From JBQTIQ01 sp052387955 (lineage in GTDB: Bacteria > Actinomycetota > Acidimicrobiia > Acidimicrobiales > JACDCH01), in assembly GCA_052387955.1 (NCBI GenBank), contig JBQTIQ010000015.1:1-64000 (forward strand): a stretch of 64,000 nt of DNA, given 5' to 3'. A program made the position numbers and the translations under genes. Shown here piece by piece: positions 8,648 through 18,597 of the stretch (position 1 is its first letter; each line of letters starts with the position of its first letter). The notes beneath the pieces were generated by a model. It ran no database searches, was not told where the DNA came from, and saw only the letters and a program-made list of their open reading frames with translations.

Positions 8648-8677
8648 GCTGAGCCCGGTCCCCGTGACCGGCTCAGC
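8648..8677 (-). promoter_or_regulatory. Hairpin in front of the cold-shock gene
   Basis: Arms GCTGAGCC (8648-8655) and GGCTCAGC (8670-8677), with an inner GGTC/GACC pairing and a 5-nt loop, make a stable stem that ends 17 nt before the TTG start of the csp gene. It may be a 5'-UTR structure of csp or the terminator of the box operon, which ends at 8766 on the same strand. The sequence does not decide between these. Confidence 0.5.
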
Positions 8678-8765
8678 GAAAGCCTAGGCACGGTCGACGC
8701 GGGCGTGCGTCGCGAAGCGGTGACGTACCCGGGGGCCGGCGCCCGGACGTGGCTATCGCCCCAGC

Positions 8766-10181
8766 TCAGCCGGGGGCTCTCACGTACTCGTAGTCGACCG
8801 GCTGGCGGTGGACGCCCGTCGCCGGCGGGGCCAGCCAGCCGGCCATCTGGCCCGGGCCCTGAGCCGGGGCCATCAGCGACTCGACGAACGAGCGGTCGCC
8901 GTCCGTGGGGAGCCACCGCTCGACGGCCGCCTCCCACTCCGGAGCGCTCAGCAGGCGGCCGTCGGGGCTGACGGGGTGCGCGGCGAACTCACCCACCGCC
9001 CGGTTGAACCCGGGATGGGGGAGGGCGAGCTCGGTCCCCACCTCGGCGAGGGCGCGATTCCAGCGGTCGACGCCCTTCTGGCAGTCCTCCACGTAGTCGT
9101 CGCGCAGGGTCTCGTTCAGCGCCGTGAGCGCCGGCGCCGACCGGGTGCCGATACGCCCGTCGACGACGTGGGGCACCGGGCGCACCGATTGGTGCAGCCG
9201 GTGGTCGTCGTCGCGCTTGTCTTCCTGGTGGCGGCCCTTGAGCCCAGCGGCGAAGTAGTTGGCGGCGTTGGTCGACGTCTCGGCGCCGAACAGGTCGAGC
9301 GAGACGCTGTAGTGGAAGTTCAGGTAGCGCTGGAGGGTGGGCACGTCGATGCCGCCGTGGGGCCGTACGTCGTCGGTGTCGTGTTCCTTCATCAACTCGG
9401 CGGTGCGTTGCACGACCCGGCCCATCCCGGTGGCGCCCACGAACATGTGGTGCGCTTCCTCCTTGAGCATGAAGTCACAGGTCCGCGACAGCGGGTCGAA
9501 GCCGCTCTCGCGCAGGGAGGCGAGCTGGAACTTGCCGTCGCGGTCGGTGAAGTAGGTGAAGAGGAAGAACGAGAGCCAGTCGGGCGTGGGCTCGTTGAAG
9601 GCGCCGAGGATACGGGGGTTGTCGACGTCGCCCGAATGGCGTTCGAGCATCTCGTCGGCCGCCTCCCGTCCGTCGCGGCCGAAGTAGCGGTGCAGCAGGT
9701 AGACCATCGCCCACAGGTGGCGGCCTTCCTCGACGTTGACCTGGAACAGGTTGCGCAGGTCGTACGTGCTCGGCGCGGTACGGCACAGGTGGCGCTGCTG
9801 TTCGACCGACGCCGGTTCGGTGTCGCCCTGTACCTCGACGAGACGGCGTAGGACGGCCCGGTGCTCGCCGGGGACCTCCTGCCACACCGGTTCGCCCTGA
9901 TGGTCGCCGAAGGCGATGCGACGGTCGGGCTGAGGGTCGGCGAGGAAGATCCCCCACCGGTAGTCGGGCATCTTCACGTGCTCGAAGTTGGCCCATCCGT
10001 CCTGGCCGACGGCCACCGCGGTCCGCAGGTACACGTCGTGGTCCTGGTAGTCGACCGGGCCCAGCTGCTTCCACCAGTCGATGAACTTGGGCTGCCAGGA
10101 TTCCAACGCCCGCTGCAGCCGGCGGTCGCCGGCGAGGTCGACGTTGTTGGGGATCCGGGCGGTGATGTCGATGCTGGTCAC
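8766..10181 (-). CDS. boxB: Benzoyl-CoA 2,3-epoxidase subunit BoxB
   Basis: The 471-residue protein matches BoxB along its whole length. BoxB is the diiron oxygenase that epoxidises benzoyl-CoA in aerobic CoA-dependent benzoate breakdown. Carboxylate-bridged diiron signatures are visible: NVEEGRHLWAMVYLL near residue 140 and FMLKEEAHHMFVG near residue 230, with further ligands expected between. The start is GTG 10179-10181, 6 nt behind boxC. The partner reductase BoxA and benzoate-CoA ligase are not in this window. Confidence 0.94.
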   Translation of the reverse strand: MTSIDITARIPNNVDLAGDRRLQRALESWQPKFIDWWKQLGPVDYQDHDVYLRTAVAVGQDGWANFEHVKMPDYRWGIFLADPQPDRRIAFGDHQGEPVWQEVPGEHRAVLRRLVEVQGDTEPASVEQQRHLCRTAPSTYDLRNLFQVNVEEGRHLWAMVYLLHRYFGRDGREAADEMLERHSGDVDNPRILGAFNEPTPDWLSFFLFTYFTDRDGKFQLASLRESGFDPLSRTCDFMLKEEAHHMFVGATGMGRVVQRTAELMKEHDTDDVRPHGGIDVPTLQRYLNFHYSVSLDLFGAETSTNAANYFAAGLKGRHQEDKRDDDHRLHQSVRPVPHVVDGRIGTRSAPALTALNETLRDDYVEDCQKGVDRWNRALAEVGTELALPHPGFNRAVGEFAAHPVSPDGRLLSAPEWEAAVERWLPTDGDRSFVESLMAPAQGPGQMAGWLAPPATGVHRQPVDYEYVRAPG

Positions 10182-10187
10182 CGGTGC

Positions 10188-11849
<1,662 letters not shown>

Positions 11850-11890
11850 GGTTCCCCTTCCAGCTGCTTGCCGCTGCCTCGAGCACATAC

Positions 11891-11933
11891 TACGACACTA
11901 TGAGCGGTCGTAACAGAGTTGTAGACAATTGTC
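11891..11933. promoter_or_regulatory. Divergent promoter region of boxC and the PaaX-type gene
   Basis: The 119-bp gap between the divergent genes contains an inverted repeat TACGAC (11891-11896) / GTCGTA (11907-11912) and a perfect 10-bp palindrome GACAATTGTC (11924-11933). Either could be the operator through which the PaaX-like protein controls both directions. No binding data; inference from position and symmetry. Confidence 0.45.
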
Positions 11934-11968
11934 CGGTGGGCGCCGCCGCCGCGTAGTACAACCCCTCC

Positions 11969-12805
11969 GTGCCCGACGACGACAACCGGTCTGCGGAGGG
12001 GCCGAGCGCCAGAGCGTTGTTGCTGACGATCCTGGGCGAGTTCGTCCTGCCCCATGGGGGGGCGGCGTGGACCAGGACCGTCGTGGCCTGTCTGGGCGCC
12101 GCCGGCGTCGGCGAGCGCAACGCCCGTCAAGCACTGGCCCGCGTTGCCGACCAGGGCCTGGTGGTGTCGCAGCGGGCCGGGCGGCGGGCCCGGTGGTCCT
12201 TCACCGACCACGGCCACGCGCTGCTGACCGAGGGGACCGAGCGGATCTATCGCTTCGGCGCCGGCGTCGACGACTGGGACGACCGCTGGCTGGTGGTGCT
12301 GTACTCGGTGCCCGAGGAGCAACGGGCCAGGCGGCATCAGCTACGCAGCCGCCTGGCCTTCGCCGGCTTCGGCTTTCTCGGCGCCGGCGTAGCCCTCTCG
12401 CCGCACCTCGATCGCGAGCAACTGGCCACCGCCGTCCTCGAGGACCTCGGGCTGTTGGCGGGTGCGGTGGTGCTGCGGGCCGAGGCGGGCGAGGCGGTGC
12501 CGGGCCGCGAGCTGCTGCGGCGAGGTTGGGACCTCGACGCTCTGGCCGGGCGCTACCGGCGGTTCCTCTCGAGCTTCGGCCGTCGCACCGCCGGCGACGA
12601 CAAGGCCCGCTTCTGCGCCCTCACCGACCTCGTCGACCAGTGGCGGCGCTTCCCCGTCGTCGACCCCGAGATCCCTTCCCGGTTGTTGCCGGCGACCTGG
12701 CCAGGGCCCCGGGCCAAGGCACTCTTCGACCGTCGCCATCAGGAATGGGCGACGGGCGCCAACCGGTACTACGAGAGCTTCGACGAGCCGGCCGTGCCCG
12801 GATGA
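11969..12805 (+). CDS. PaaX-family transcriptional regulator
   Basis: The 278-residue protein has the PaaX layout: N-terminal winged helix (ARALLLTILGEFVLP, then ERNARQALARVADQGLV), the central WLVVLYSVPEEQRARRHQLR segment and the C-terminal PaaX_C domain with LIDQWRRF-like LVDQWRRFPVVDPEIP. PaaX represses phenylacetate degradation and senses phenylacetyl-CoA; here the gene is divergent from boxC/boxB, so it more likely senses benzoyl-CoA or a derivative. It starts at GTG 11969 and its stop overlaps the next gene by ATGA. Confidence 0.9.
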   Translation: MPDDDNRSAEGPSARALLLTILGEFVLPHGGAAWTRTVVACLGAAGVGERNARQALARVADQGLVVSQRAGRRARWSFTDHGHALLTEGTERIYRFGAGVDDWDDRWLVVLYSVPEEQRARRHQLRSRLAFAGFGFLGAGVALSPHLDREQLATAVLEDLGLLAGAVVLRAEAGEAVPGRELLRRGWDLDALAGRYRRFLSSFGRRTAGDDKARFCALTDLVDQWRRFPVVDPEIPSRLLPATWPGPRAKALFDRRHQEWATGANRYYESFDEPAVPG

Positions 12806-14076
12806 CCCAGGCGGCCTCATCTCCCGGCCCGGTGGCCGGCGGGCGGCGGCGCCGGAGCGGCCGTGTCCGGCGCGGGCTCGGCCGGGCCGTGGCCTGGGGC
12901 TACTTCTCGACCGTGACCGTCGAAGGTGCCGACCGCCTGCCCGCGGGGCCGGTGCTGGTGATCGCCAACCATCCTCGGGGCTCTCTCGACGCGGTCGTCC
13001 TCTTCGCTGCCCTTCCCCGGCCATTGCGGTTCCTGGCTCGCCCGGTGCTGTGGCGAGTACCCCTCCTCCCGCCCCTTCTCCACCGTGCCGGCCTGCTCCC
13101 GGCGGATGGGACCGATGGACTCACCGCCGCGGCCCGCGTCCTGACGAGCGGCGGCGCCGTGGCCCTCTTCCCCGAAGGACGGGTCGCGGTGGACGGCAGG
13201 CTGCACGCACTCCGAACCGGCGCCGCTCGCCTCGTCCTCATGGCCCAGGCCGAGAAGGGCGAGACCGTGGCGGTTGTCCCGGTAGGCCTGGTCTATGACC
13301 ATCGTGCCGGCCCCCGCCGCCCGGTACTGGTGCGCATCGGAGCTCCCGTGGCCGTCACCGAGGGGCCGGTGGCCGCGGTCACCGCCGAGTTGGCGGTGGC
13401 TCTCGCCACGGTCGCGGCTGACGATGCCCGGCGGGACGAGGCGTTGGGGCTGGCCTCGGCGGCGCTGATGCAAGCTGGGAGCCGCGCCGGTGCTGGGGCC
13501 GGCGAGCCGAGCCAGGCGGCCGTCGACGAGACGATGGCCCGGCTCACCGCTGCCGGCGCCGGTGCTCGTCGTCGGGTGCTCGCCGCAGTGTCGGCCCGCC
13601 GCGACCGGGCCGAGCTGCTCAGCGTCGGCAAGCGTCGCTTCGCCCTCGGGCGGGCGCTCGCCCTGGTCCCGCTCGGCCTGGCCGGGCTGGCGGTCAACGG
13701 CGGGCCGTACCTGGTACTCCACCGACTGGCGGAACGCTTCGTCCCCCCAGCGAACCGGTCGACTGCCGATCTGTTCGGCGCGCTCGTCGCCTTCCCGGCG
13801 GCATGGACGGCTACGGCGAGAGCGCTGGGGTGGGCAGGCGCCCGCCACCCGTGGCGCTGGACGGCTGTCGTCGGCCCAGGGGCGGGGCCGGCGGCGTTGT
13901 TGGTGGCCGAGACCGTCGTCGGCCTCCGTCGCAACCGGCTCGGCCTCGACGCGCTGTGGTCAGGCCTCGACCCCCCACCGGGCCTCGCGGCCCGGACAGA
14001 TGCGGTCGTCGCCGAGGTCGACGCCGCCCTCGGGCCCTGCTCCGGCCGGCCGCCGGTCACTCCCGGTGGGTCCTGA
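12802..14076 (+). CDS. PlsC-type lysophospholipid/glycerol acyltransferase
   Basis: The 424-residue protein has a PlsC acyltransferase domain in its first 220 residues: the acceptor motif NHPRGSLD (HX5D spacing as in the NHPNSLLD group) near residue 53 and FPEGR near residue 118. The last 150 residues contain two or three hydrophobic stretches (ALALVPLGLAGLAV, ALLVAETVVGL), so it is probably membrane bound. ATG 12802 overlaps the stop of the PaaX-type gene, which implies co-expression. The substrate is not known; a role in lipid synthesis is inferred. Confidence 0.83.
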   Translation: MTQAASSPGPVAGGRRRRSGRVRRGLGRAVAWGYFSTVTVEGADRLPAGPVLVIANHPRGSLDAVVLFAALPRPLRFLARPVLWRVPLLPPLLHRAGLLPADGTDGLTAAARVLTSGGAVALFPEGRVAVDGRLHALRTGAARLVLMAQAEKGETVAVVPVGLVYDHRAGPRRPVLVRIGAPVAVTEGPVAAVTAELAVALATVAADDARRDEALGLASAALMQAGSRAGAGAGEPSQAAVDETMARLTAAGAGARRRVLAAVSARRDRAELLSVGKRRFALGRALALVPLGLAGLAVNGGPYLVLHRLAERFVPPANRSTADLFGALVAFPAAWTATARALGWAGARHPWRWTAVVGPGAGPAALLVAETVVGLRRNRLGLDALWSGLDPPPGLAARTDAVVAEVDAALGPCSGRPPVTPGGS

Positions 14077-14113
14077 GCTCGGTGGCCGAGAGACGACCCG
14101 CCAGGCAGTCCAC

Positions 14114-14178
14114 CGATGCGAGCGCCGCAGCCCCAGCGCAGGCGCGGTCGCGCCCGGCCGGTGTGGCCCGGGAACGCC
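14114..14178 (-). repeat. Dispersed repeat family C, copy 1
   Basis: Read on the minus strand this segment matches 31786-31853 and 53662-53727 over about 65 bp. Shared blocks include GCGTTCCC, GGCCACRC, GGCCGCGCC and GCGCTYGCATCG. All three copies are intergenic or just outside a gene end. Confidence 0.75.
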
Positions 14179-14211
14179 GGGATCACAGCCGCTGACGTGC
14201 GAGCGGAGCTA

Positions 14212-14281
14212 GTGCTTCAGGCCGACGGCGCGAGCGCCAGCTCGCCCGGCGGCGATGGGTGTGGCGCGCAGCCCCACCGGA
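14212..14281 (+). repeat. Dispersed palindromic repeat family A, copy 1
   Basis: The 59 bp at 14223-14281 agree with 50791-50849 (inside purL) at 56 positions by eye, and 14212-14281 matches the reverse strand of 30711-30780, including a shared 17-bp GTGCTTCAGGCCGACGG at one end. The right end has a GC-rich hairpin (in other copies GTGGGGC-GCA-GCCCCAC). This copy is intergenic. Confidence 0.85.
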
Positions 14282-14285
14282 GACA

Positions 14286-14400
14286 TTGACTCGTCGCGGG
14301 ACGTCGTAGGGCTGACAACAGGCCTCTACCCTGGACGGCATCGACCTGGGTGCCGCCAGGTCCTGACGAGGCCCGTCGGTCCCGCACGCCGGCGGGCCTC
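14286..14400 (+). ncRNA. Candidate small RNA with promoter and terminator
   Basis: The 374-bp gap between the acyltransferase and the convergent methyltransferase holds repeats C1 and A1, then a promoter-like TTGACT (14286-14291) and TAGGGC (14307-14312), 15 bp apart. Downstream are two hairpins: a perfect 7-bp stem GACCTGG/CCAGGTC with a 6-nt loop (14343-14362) and the strong hairpin at 14368-14400. There is no convincing ORF. No known RNA family is recognised, so this is a structural inference only. Confidence 0.35.
14368..14400 (+). terminator. Hairpin terminator between convergent genes
   Basis: Twelve-base arms GAGGCCCGTCGG (14368-14379) and CCGGCGGGCCTC (14389-14400) pair with one G-U and a 9-nt loop. 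The hairpin separates the plus-strand acyltransferase from the minus-strand methyltransferase and could end transcription from either side. Confidence 0.6.
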
Positions 14401-14450
14401 ATCGTGTCCCCTCGGGCACCGCCAGACCGTCGCCGGCAAGGCGCCACTCG

Positions 14451-15281
14451 CTACGCAGGGGCGACGCCGACCGCGAGCTTGACCGAGAACGGCAGGAGCA
14501 AGGCACCGTCGTCCTCGTACGCCTCGGACCGGCGGTCGAAGGCCGCCCGCACCGCGTCCCGCATGTCGGGAGGGAGGCCGGCGATCAGTGCCCCGCTGCG
14601 TACCGTGCCGCCGACGATTCCGACCCACATGTCCTCCGCCCGGGGGACACGGACCGTGAAGGTGACGGTACCGACCTCACGTTGGCCGAAGCCGCCGGCC
14701 GACAACAGCGCCTCGAACTCGGCGTCGTCGGAGAAGCGGAAGAAATCGGGGCCGACCGGGATACCCGGCGGCGGGGCCGCCCCGACGTCGGCCAGTGCGG
14801 CGCGGACGAGCCCGAACAGCGCCGAGCTACCGGGTTGGTCCCACACCGTCATCGCCAGCCGGCCCCCCGGGCCGAGGACCCGACGGGCCTCGGTCACCAC
14901 CCGTTCCGGGTCGCCGATGTGCAGGATCCCGAAGTTGACGACCACCGCCTCGAAGGCGCCGTCGTCGAAGGGCAGCCCATAGGCGTCGGCGCGGCGGAAA
15001 TCGACGTCGGGCCACGCCCGCCGCCCCGTCTCCAGCATCGACGCCGACAGGTCGACGGCGGTGACCACTGCCCCCCTGGCCGCCGCCCGGCCCGCGACCA
15101 CCCCGGGGCCGGTGGCGACGTCGAGCACGACGGTGCCAGGGCCCACCCCGGCGGCGTCGAGCAGGGCCGGCGCCGCATGGGCCGTAACCGCCGGCCAGAA
15201 GGCGGCGTAGCCGTCGGCCACCCGCTCCCACCCTTCGGCCTCGAAGCGGTCGAAGGCCCCGGTGTCGTTGGGCTGGGCCAT
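14451..15281 (-). CDS. Class I SAM-dependent methyltransferase (UbiE-like)
   Basis: The 276-residue protein has motif I VVLDVATGPGVVAGRAA near residue 52, an acidic end of strand 2 (VTAVDLSASML), ADAYGLPFDDGAFEAVVVNFG (motifs II/III) and GGRLAMTVWDQP. This is the type-11/UbiE class that methylates small molecules. The substrate cannot be deduced; the C-terminal third has no recognised domain. ATG 15279-15281 is the first in-frame start and matches the typical N-terminus. It is divergent from the M6-associated gene. Confidence 0.85.
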   Translation of the reverse strand: MAQPNDTGAFDRFEAEGWERVADGYAAFWPAVTAHAAPALLDAAGVGPGTVVLDVATGPGVVAGRAAARGAVVTAVDLSASMLETGRRAWPDVDFRRADAYGLPFDDGAFEAVVVNFGILHIGDPERVVTEARRVLGPGGRLAMTVWDQPGSSALFGLVRAALADVGAAPPPGIPVGPDFFRFSDDAEFEALLSAGGFGQREVGTVTFTVRVPRAEDMWVGIVGGTVRSGALIAGLPPDMRDAVRAAFDRRSEAYEDDGALLLPFSVKLAVGVAPA

Positions 15282-15374
15282 CGCAGGATCTTCTCAGACA
15301 AGCGCCCTGGCCGGGAGCGCGGTGGCTGGGACCGGAGGCTGAGCGCCGGCGGGCCGGTTGCCGTAATCTGACCG

Positions 15375-15396
15375 CATCGGCCCGCGCGGGCCGATG
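15375..15396. promoter_or_regulatory. Perfect 22-bp palindrome upstream of the M6 locus
   Basis: Arms CATCGGCCCGC and GCGGGCCGATG abut without a spacer. The palindrome lies between a -10-like TAATCT (15364-15369) and the GTG start at 15426, so it could be an operator or form a hairpin in the 5' UTR. Confidence 0.5.
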
Positions 15397-15425
15397 GGCG
15401 CAGGTTTCGCGAGCGGAGGCGGTTC

Positions 15426-15755
15426 GTGAGCGGCAGGGTCAACCAGAGGGCGAGCCTCGGACAGGACAACGGTCCCGAGGTCGAGTTGATCGTGAACGGG
15501 AGCCCGTTCTACGCGACTTACCACACCCCCGACGGGTACCCCGCGATCTACGACGACGACCTCGGCCTGTACGTCTACGCCCGCCTGGCCGATGGCCGGT
15601 TCGAGTCGACCGGCGTCCCGGTCGGCTCGCCGCCGCCGCCCGACGGGGACCGTAGTGCCGCCGAGGCCGATCACGTTCGTGCCGAGAAGATCTCGGCCCG
15701 CCAGGCACATCTGGACCAGTACTCGCATGACCAGCAGGGGAGGGGCGGGCAATGA
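15426..15755 (+). CDS. Stand-alone homologue of the M6 peptidase N-terminal domain
   Basis: The 109-residue protein aligns with residues 1-70 of the peptidase encoded directly downstream. Shared positions include V-x-L-x-V-x-G, YAxY, TPDG, YD, LG-x-Y-x-YAR and STGVP. It has no signal peptide or catalytic motif; the last 40 residues are polar. Its stop overlaps the peptidase start by ATGA (15752-15755), so the two are probably translated together. N-terminal domains of secreted peptidases often act as chaperone-inhibitors; a free copy could do this in trans, but that is inference. Confidence 0.75.
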   Translation: MSGRVNQRASLGQDNGPEVELIVNGSPFYATYHTPDGYPAIYDDDLGLYVYARLADGRFESTGVPVGSPPPPDGDRSAAEADHVRAEKISARQAHLDQYSHDQQGRGGQ

Positions 15756-17629
15756 GCGCGATCTTTGGCGAGCTCCTGACGTTCGGACAGGAGAACGGCG
15801 GCGAGGTACGGCTCCGGGTATTCGGCGACGAGCACTACGCCCGCTACGAGACACCGGACGGTTTCACGGTCGTCTATGACCCCGAGCTCGGCCAGTACTG
15901 CTACGCCAGAATGGCGGCCGGCGTCTTTCGTTCGACGGGCGTGCCCGCCACCGCAGCGGCGCCGGCCGACATCGTCCGGCACCTCCAGGAATCACCTGAC
16001 GTCGTCGCCGACAAATCCCAGGCTCGGAGGTTGCGGCGCTCGGCTGTTGCCGGCGGGCAGGCCGACGACCGCGTCGTGCGCACCTTCGGGCCCAACCAGG
16101 GACTGCTGCAGGGAAGGGTCCTGTCGACCGGCGCGATCAAGGGCTTGACCATCCTGGTCAACTTCCAGGACATCACGAGCACCGTCGCTCGGCCCGACGT
16201 CGAGGCTCTCCTCAACGGCGACAACTACACCCGCAACGGCAACATCTGCTCCGCCCGTGAGTACTTCCTGCGGGTGTCCAGCGGCAAGCTCGACTACACC
16301 AACGTGGTGGTCGGCCCGTACCAGCTCAGCCGGAACCGCCAGTTCTACGTCAACAACCTGCTCGTCGAAGAGGCGCTCCAGCTCGCCGTCGACGATGGTC
16401 TGGACCTCGGCCAGTTCGACTCCCGTGACGACGGCATCGTCGACGCGCTCAACGTCCTGTACGCCGGCCAGACCCAGTACAGCGGCGACCTGTGGCCTCA
16501 CAACCACCACATCAGCCTCCAGTTCGGGACCATGCGTACGGACCTGTACCTGCTGACGAGCCTCGGGCGTACGCCGGCCGACCTGACCATCGGGACGTTC
16601 TGTCACGAGAACGGCCACCTGCTGTGCCGGTTCCCTGACATGTACGACTACGGCGAACGCGACGGGGACAACGTGCTCAGCGCCGGCATCGGGCACTACT
16701 GCCTCATGGGCTCGGGGAACCACCTCGATTTCGGCCGTAGCCCGTCCCCGGTCTGTGCCTATTTGCGCGACCTGGCCGGATGGTGTGACAACGAGGTCGA
16801 TCTCGGCCCAGGTGGGACGTACCACGCCGACCATGGCGACTACGACACGGTGATGAAGTTCCGCTCCAGCAAGCCCAACGAGTACTACCTCGTCGAGAAC
16901 AGGACGAAGGTGGGCATGGACCGTGGGCTTCCGGCCAGCGGTCTGGCCGTCTACCACTGCGACATCTTCGGTTCCAACGAGCTGCAGGCGGGCTCGGCCA
17001 CCAAGCACTACCAGTGTGCCCTGCTCCAGGCCGACGGGCGCCGTGACCTCGAGCTCAACGTCAACCAGGGCGACGGTTCCGACCTCTTCGACGAGACCGC
17101 CGGCACCGCCCTCTCGTCCCAGTCGATCCCGCATTCGCGGGAATGGGACGGCCGCGACTCGGGCCTGTCGTTGTCGGACATCACCGCCCCCGGCGAGACG
17201 ATCTCCTTCCAGGCCGGACAGTCGTCCCCGTCCCGGACCGTCCTCGTCGAGACGAGCCCGATGGCTGCCATCCCCGACAACACGGTGGCCGGGGTCTCGA
17301 GCACGATCTCGGTCGCCGAGCCCGGGATCCTCGAACGGGTCAAGGCGACGCTCGACATCGAGCACACCTACATCGGCGATCTCCGGGTGACGCTGACGTC
17401 GCCCGGAGGACGCACCGCGGTCCTGCACGCCCGGCAGGGTGGCTCAAAGGACAACCTCCTCATGACGTACGACTCGGCGTCTCCCGGTGTGCTGGCCCCC
17501 CTGCTCGGTCAACCGGTCCAGGGGACGTGGACGCTCAACGTCGCCGACCGTGCCCGACGTGACGTCGGCAAGCTGCGGAGATGGGCGCTCGAGCTGACGA
17601 CGGCCGCCGGCGGGCCCGGACCGCCCTGA
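15752..17629 (+). CDS. M6-like metallopeptidase with C-terminal P domain
   Basis: The 625-residue protein begins with the prodomain-like segment shared with the upstream gene (1-70). The catalytic part follows, with the zinc motif HENGH (H285, E286, H289) in TIGTFCHENGHLL and a downstream Met-turn-like GHYCLMGSGNH, as in immune inhibitor A/M6 peptidases. Residues about 505-620 form a proprotein-convertase P domain (VSSTISVAEPGILERVKATLDI-like start, YIGDLRVTL, LTSPGG, GTWTLNVADRA). No N-terminal signal peptide is visible, so how or whether it leaves the cell is unclear. The stop is 5 bp from the convergent methyltransferase stop. Confidence 0.85.
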   Translation: MSAIFGELLTFGQENGGEVRLRVFGDEHYARYETPDGFTVVYDPELGQYCYARMAAGVFRSTGVPATAAAPADIVRHLQESPDVVADKSQARRLRRSAVAGGQADDRVVRTFGPNQGLLQGRVLSTGAIKGLTILVNFQDITSTVARPDVEALLNGDNYTRNGNICSAREYFLRVSSGKLDYTNVVVGPYQLSRNRQFYVNNLLVEEALQLAVDDGLDLGQFDSRDDGIVDALNVLYAGQTQYSGDLWPHNHHISLQFGTMRTDLYLLTSLGRTPADLTIGTFCHENGHLLCRFPDMYDYGERDGDNVLSAGIGHYCLMGSGNHLDFGRSPSPVCAYLRDLAGWCDNEVDLGPGGTYHADHGDYDTVMKFRSSKPNEYYLVENRTKVGMDRGLPASGLAVYHCDIFGSNELQAGSATKHYQCALLQADGRRDLELNVNQGDGSDLFDETAGTALSSQSIPHSREWDGRDSGLSLSDITAPGETISFQAGQSSPSRTVLVETSPMAAIPDNTVAGVSSTISVAEPGILERVKATLDIEHTYIGDLRVTLTSPGGRTAVLHARQGGSKDNLLMTYDSASPGVLAPLLGQPVQGTWTLNVADRARRDVGKLRRWALELTTAAGGPGPP

Positions 17630-17634
17630 GGGCG

Positions 17635-18597
17635 CTACCGCTGACGGCGCAGGAGACGGCGGGCGCGGGCCACCGCTCGGCGTTTCGCCTCGACCAGGAG
17701 CTGCTCACGGCGGCTGAGGAGCATCGGTACCCCGTAGGCGGGATCGGCCTGGCTTCCCGGACCGGTGACGCTCGCGGCGCGGGGCGGGAGCGACGCCAGT
17801 TGCTCCTCTCGCCGTTCGGCGTCCGTTCCTCCATCAGGGAGCCGCTGCAGCGAGACGTAGAACTCGTCGCCTCCGGGTTCGGTGTCGTGCGCGGCGAGGA
17901 CACGGAACCGCAGCAGGCCCAGCTCCATCAGCTTTTCCAGCACCTCGAGGAAGCTCGTCGGAGTGAACACCCAGCAGTGCACGTCGACGTACTCCTGCGA
18001 GCCGCTCGCCTTTCGAGCCCACTCCAGCCCGAGGCGGTGATCCATCGGTTGGGACGGGTGGTCGCCGGCACCAGCCCAGATGGTGAGCGCGTCAACCGCT
18101 ACGAGGTTGGCGTAGAAGTCGTAGACGGCGCGGACACTCGGCCGTTCTGCGTTGGTGAGCCATGCATCGACGATCTCGGGCATGGCGCTCGTCGCTCGTC
18201 GGGTGTCGAAGCAGTACCGCTTGTCGGGGATGACCAGGCTGAGCACACCGTCGGGCCGCAGGACGTCGGCCATCTGGGCCAGCCAACCGATGAGGTCCGG
18301 TACGTGTTCGATCACGTGTGAGGCGATGACGTAGTCGACCGGCTGAGGGCCCACGGCGTGCACCAGTTGGCCGCCGTTCCAGACGACGTCGACGTCGACC
18401 ATCTCGGCGACGTGAGGGTGATCGGCGTACTTGGCCCGAAGGTCCTCGGTGGCGGCGTGGTCGACGTAGCGCACGTCGGACTCCGCTTTGGTCAGGACCG
18501 GGTTGTGGAGCGCCCCGACCTCCAGGCCGACGGTGCCCACCAGTTGGATGTGCTCCAGGACCTTGGCCCGTCGGCCGGCCAGTGCCGGTCCCTGCAT
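17635..18597 (-). CDS. SAM-dependent methyltransferase
   Basis: The 320-residue protein has a divergent class I methyltransferase core: VGLEVGALHNPVL in place of motif I, VRYVDHA for strand 2, VDYVIASHVIEHVPDL and DGVLSLVIPDKRYCFD. The IEHVPDLIGW signature is typical of enzymes in polysaccharide or glycan loci. The C-terminus is basic (LVEAKRRAVARARRLLRRQR). ATG 18595-18597 with GAGGAG upstream is preferred to the longer ORF start. Substrate unknown. Confidence 0.8.
   Translation of the reverse strand: MQGPALAGRRAKVLEHIQLVGTVGLEVGALHNPVLTKAESDVRYVDHAATEDLRAKYADHPHVAEMVDVDVVWNGGQLVHAVGPQPVDYVIASHVIEHVPDLIGWLAQMADVLRPDGVLSLVIPDKRYCFDTRRATSAMPEIVDAWLTNAERPSVRAVYDFYANLVAVDALTIWAGAGDHPSQPMDHRLGLEWARKASGSQEYVDVHCWVFTPTSFLEVLEKLMELGLLRFRVLAAHDTEPGGDEFYVSLQRLPDGGTDAERREEQLASLPPRAASVTGPGSQADPAYGVPMLLSRREQLLVEAKRRAVARARRLLRRQR

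Noticed and set aside
14077..14210. tRNA-like words (GGTGGCCGAGAG) after the acyltransferase gene
   Set aside because: No acceptor stem or anticodon arm can be folded around them; the segment is mostly repeat C1.
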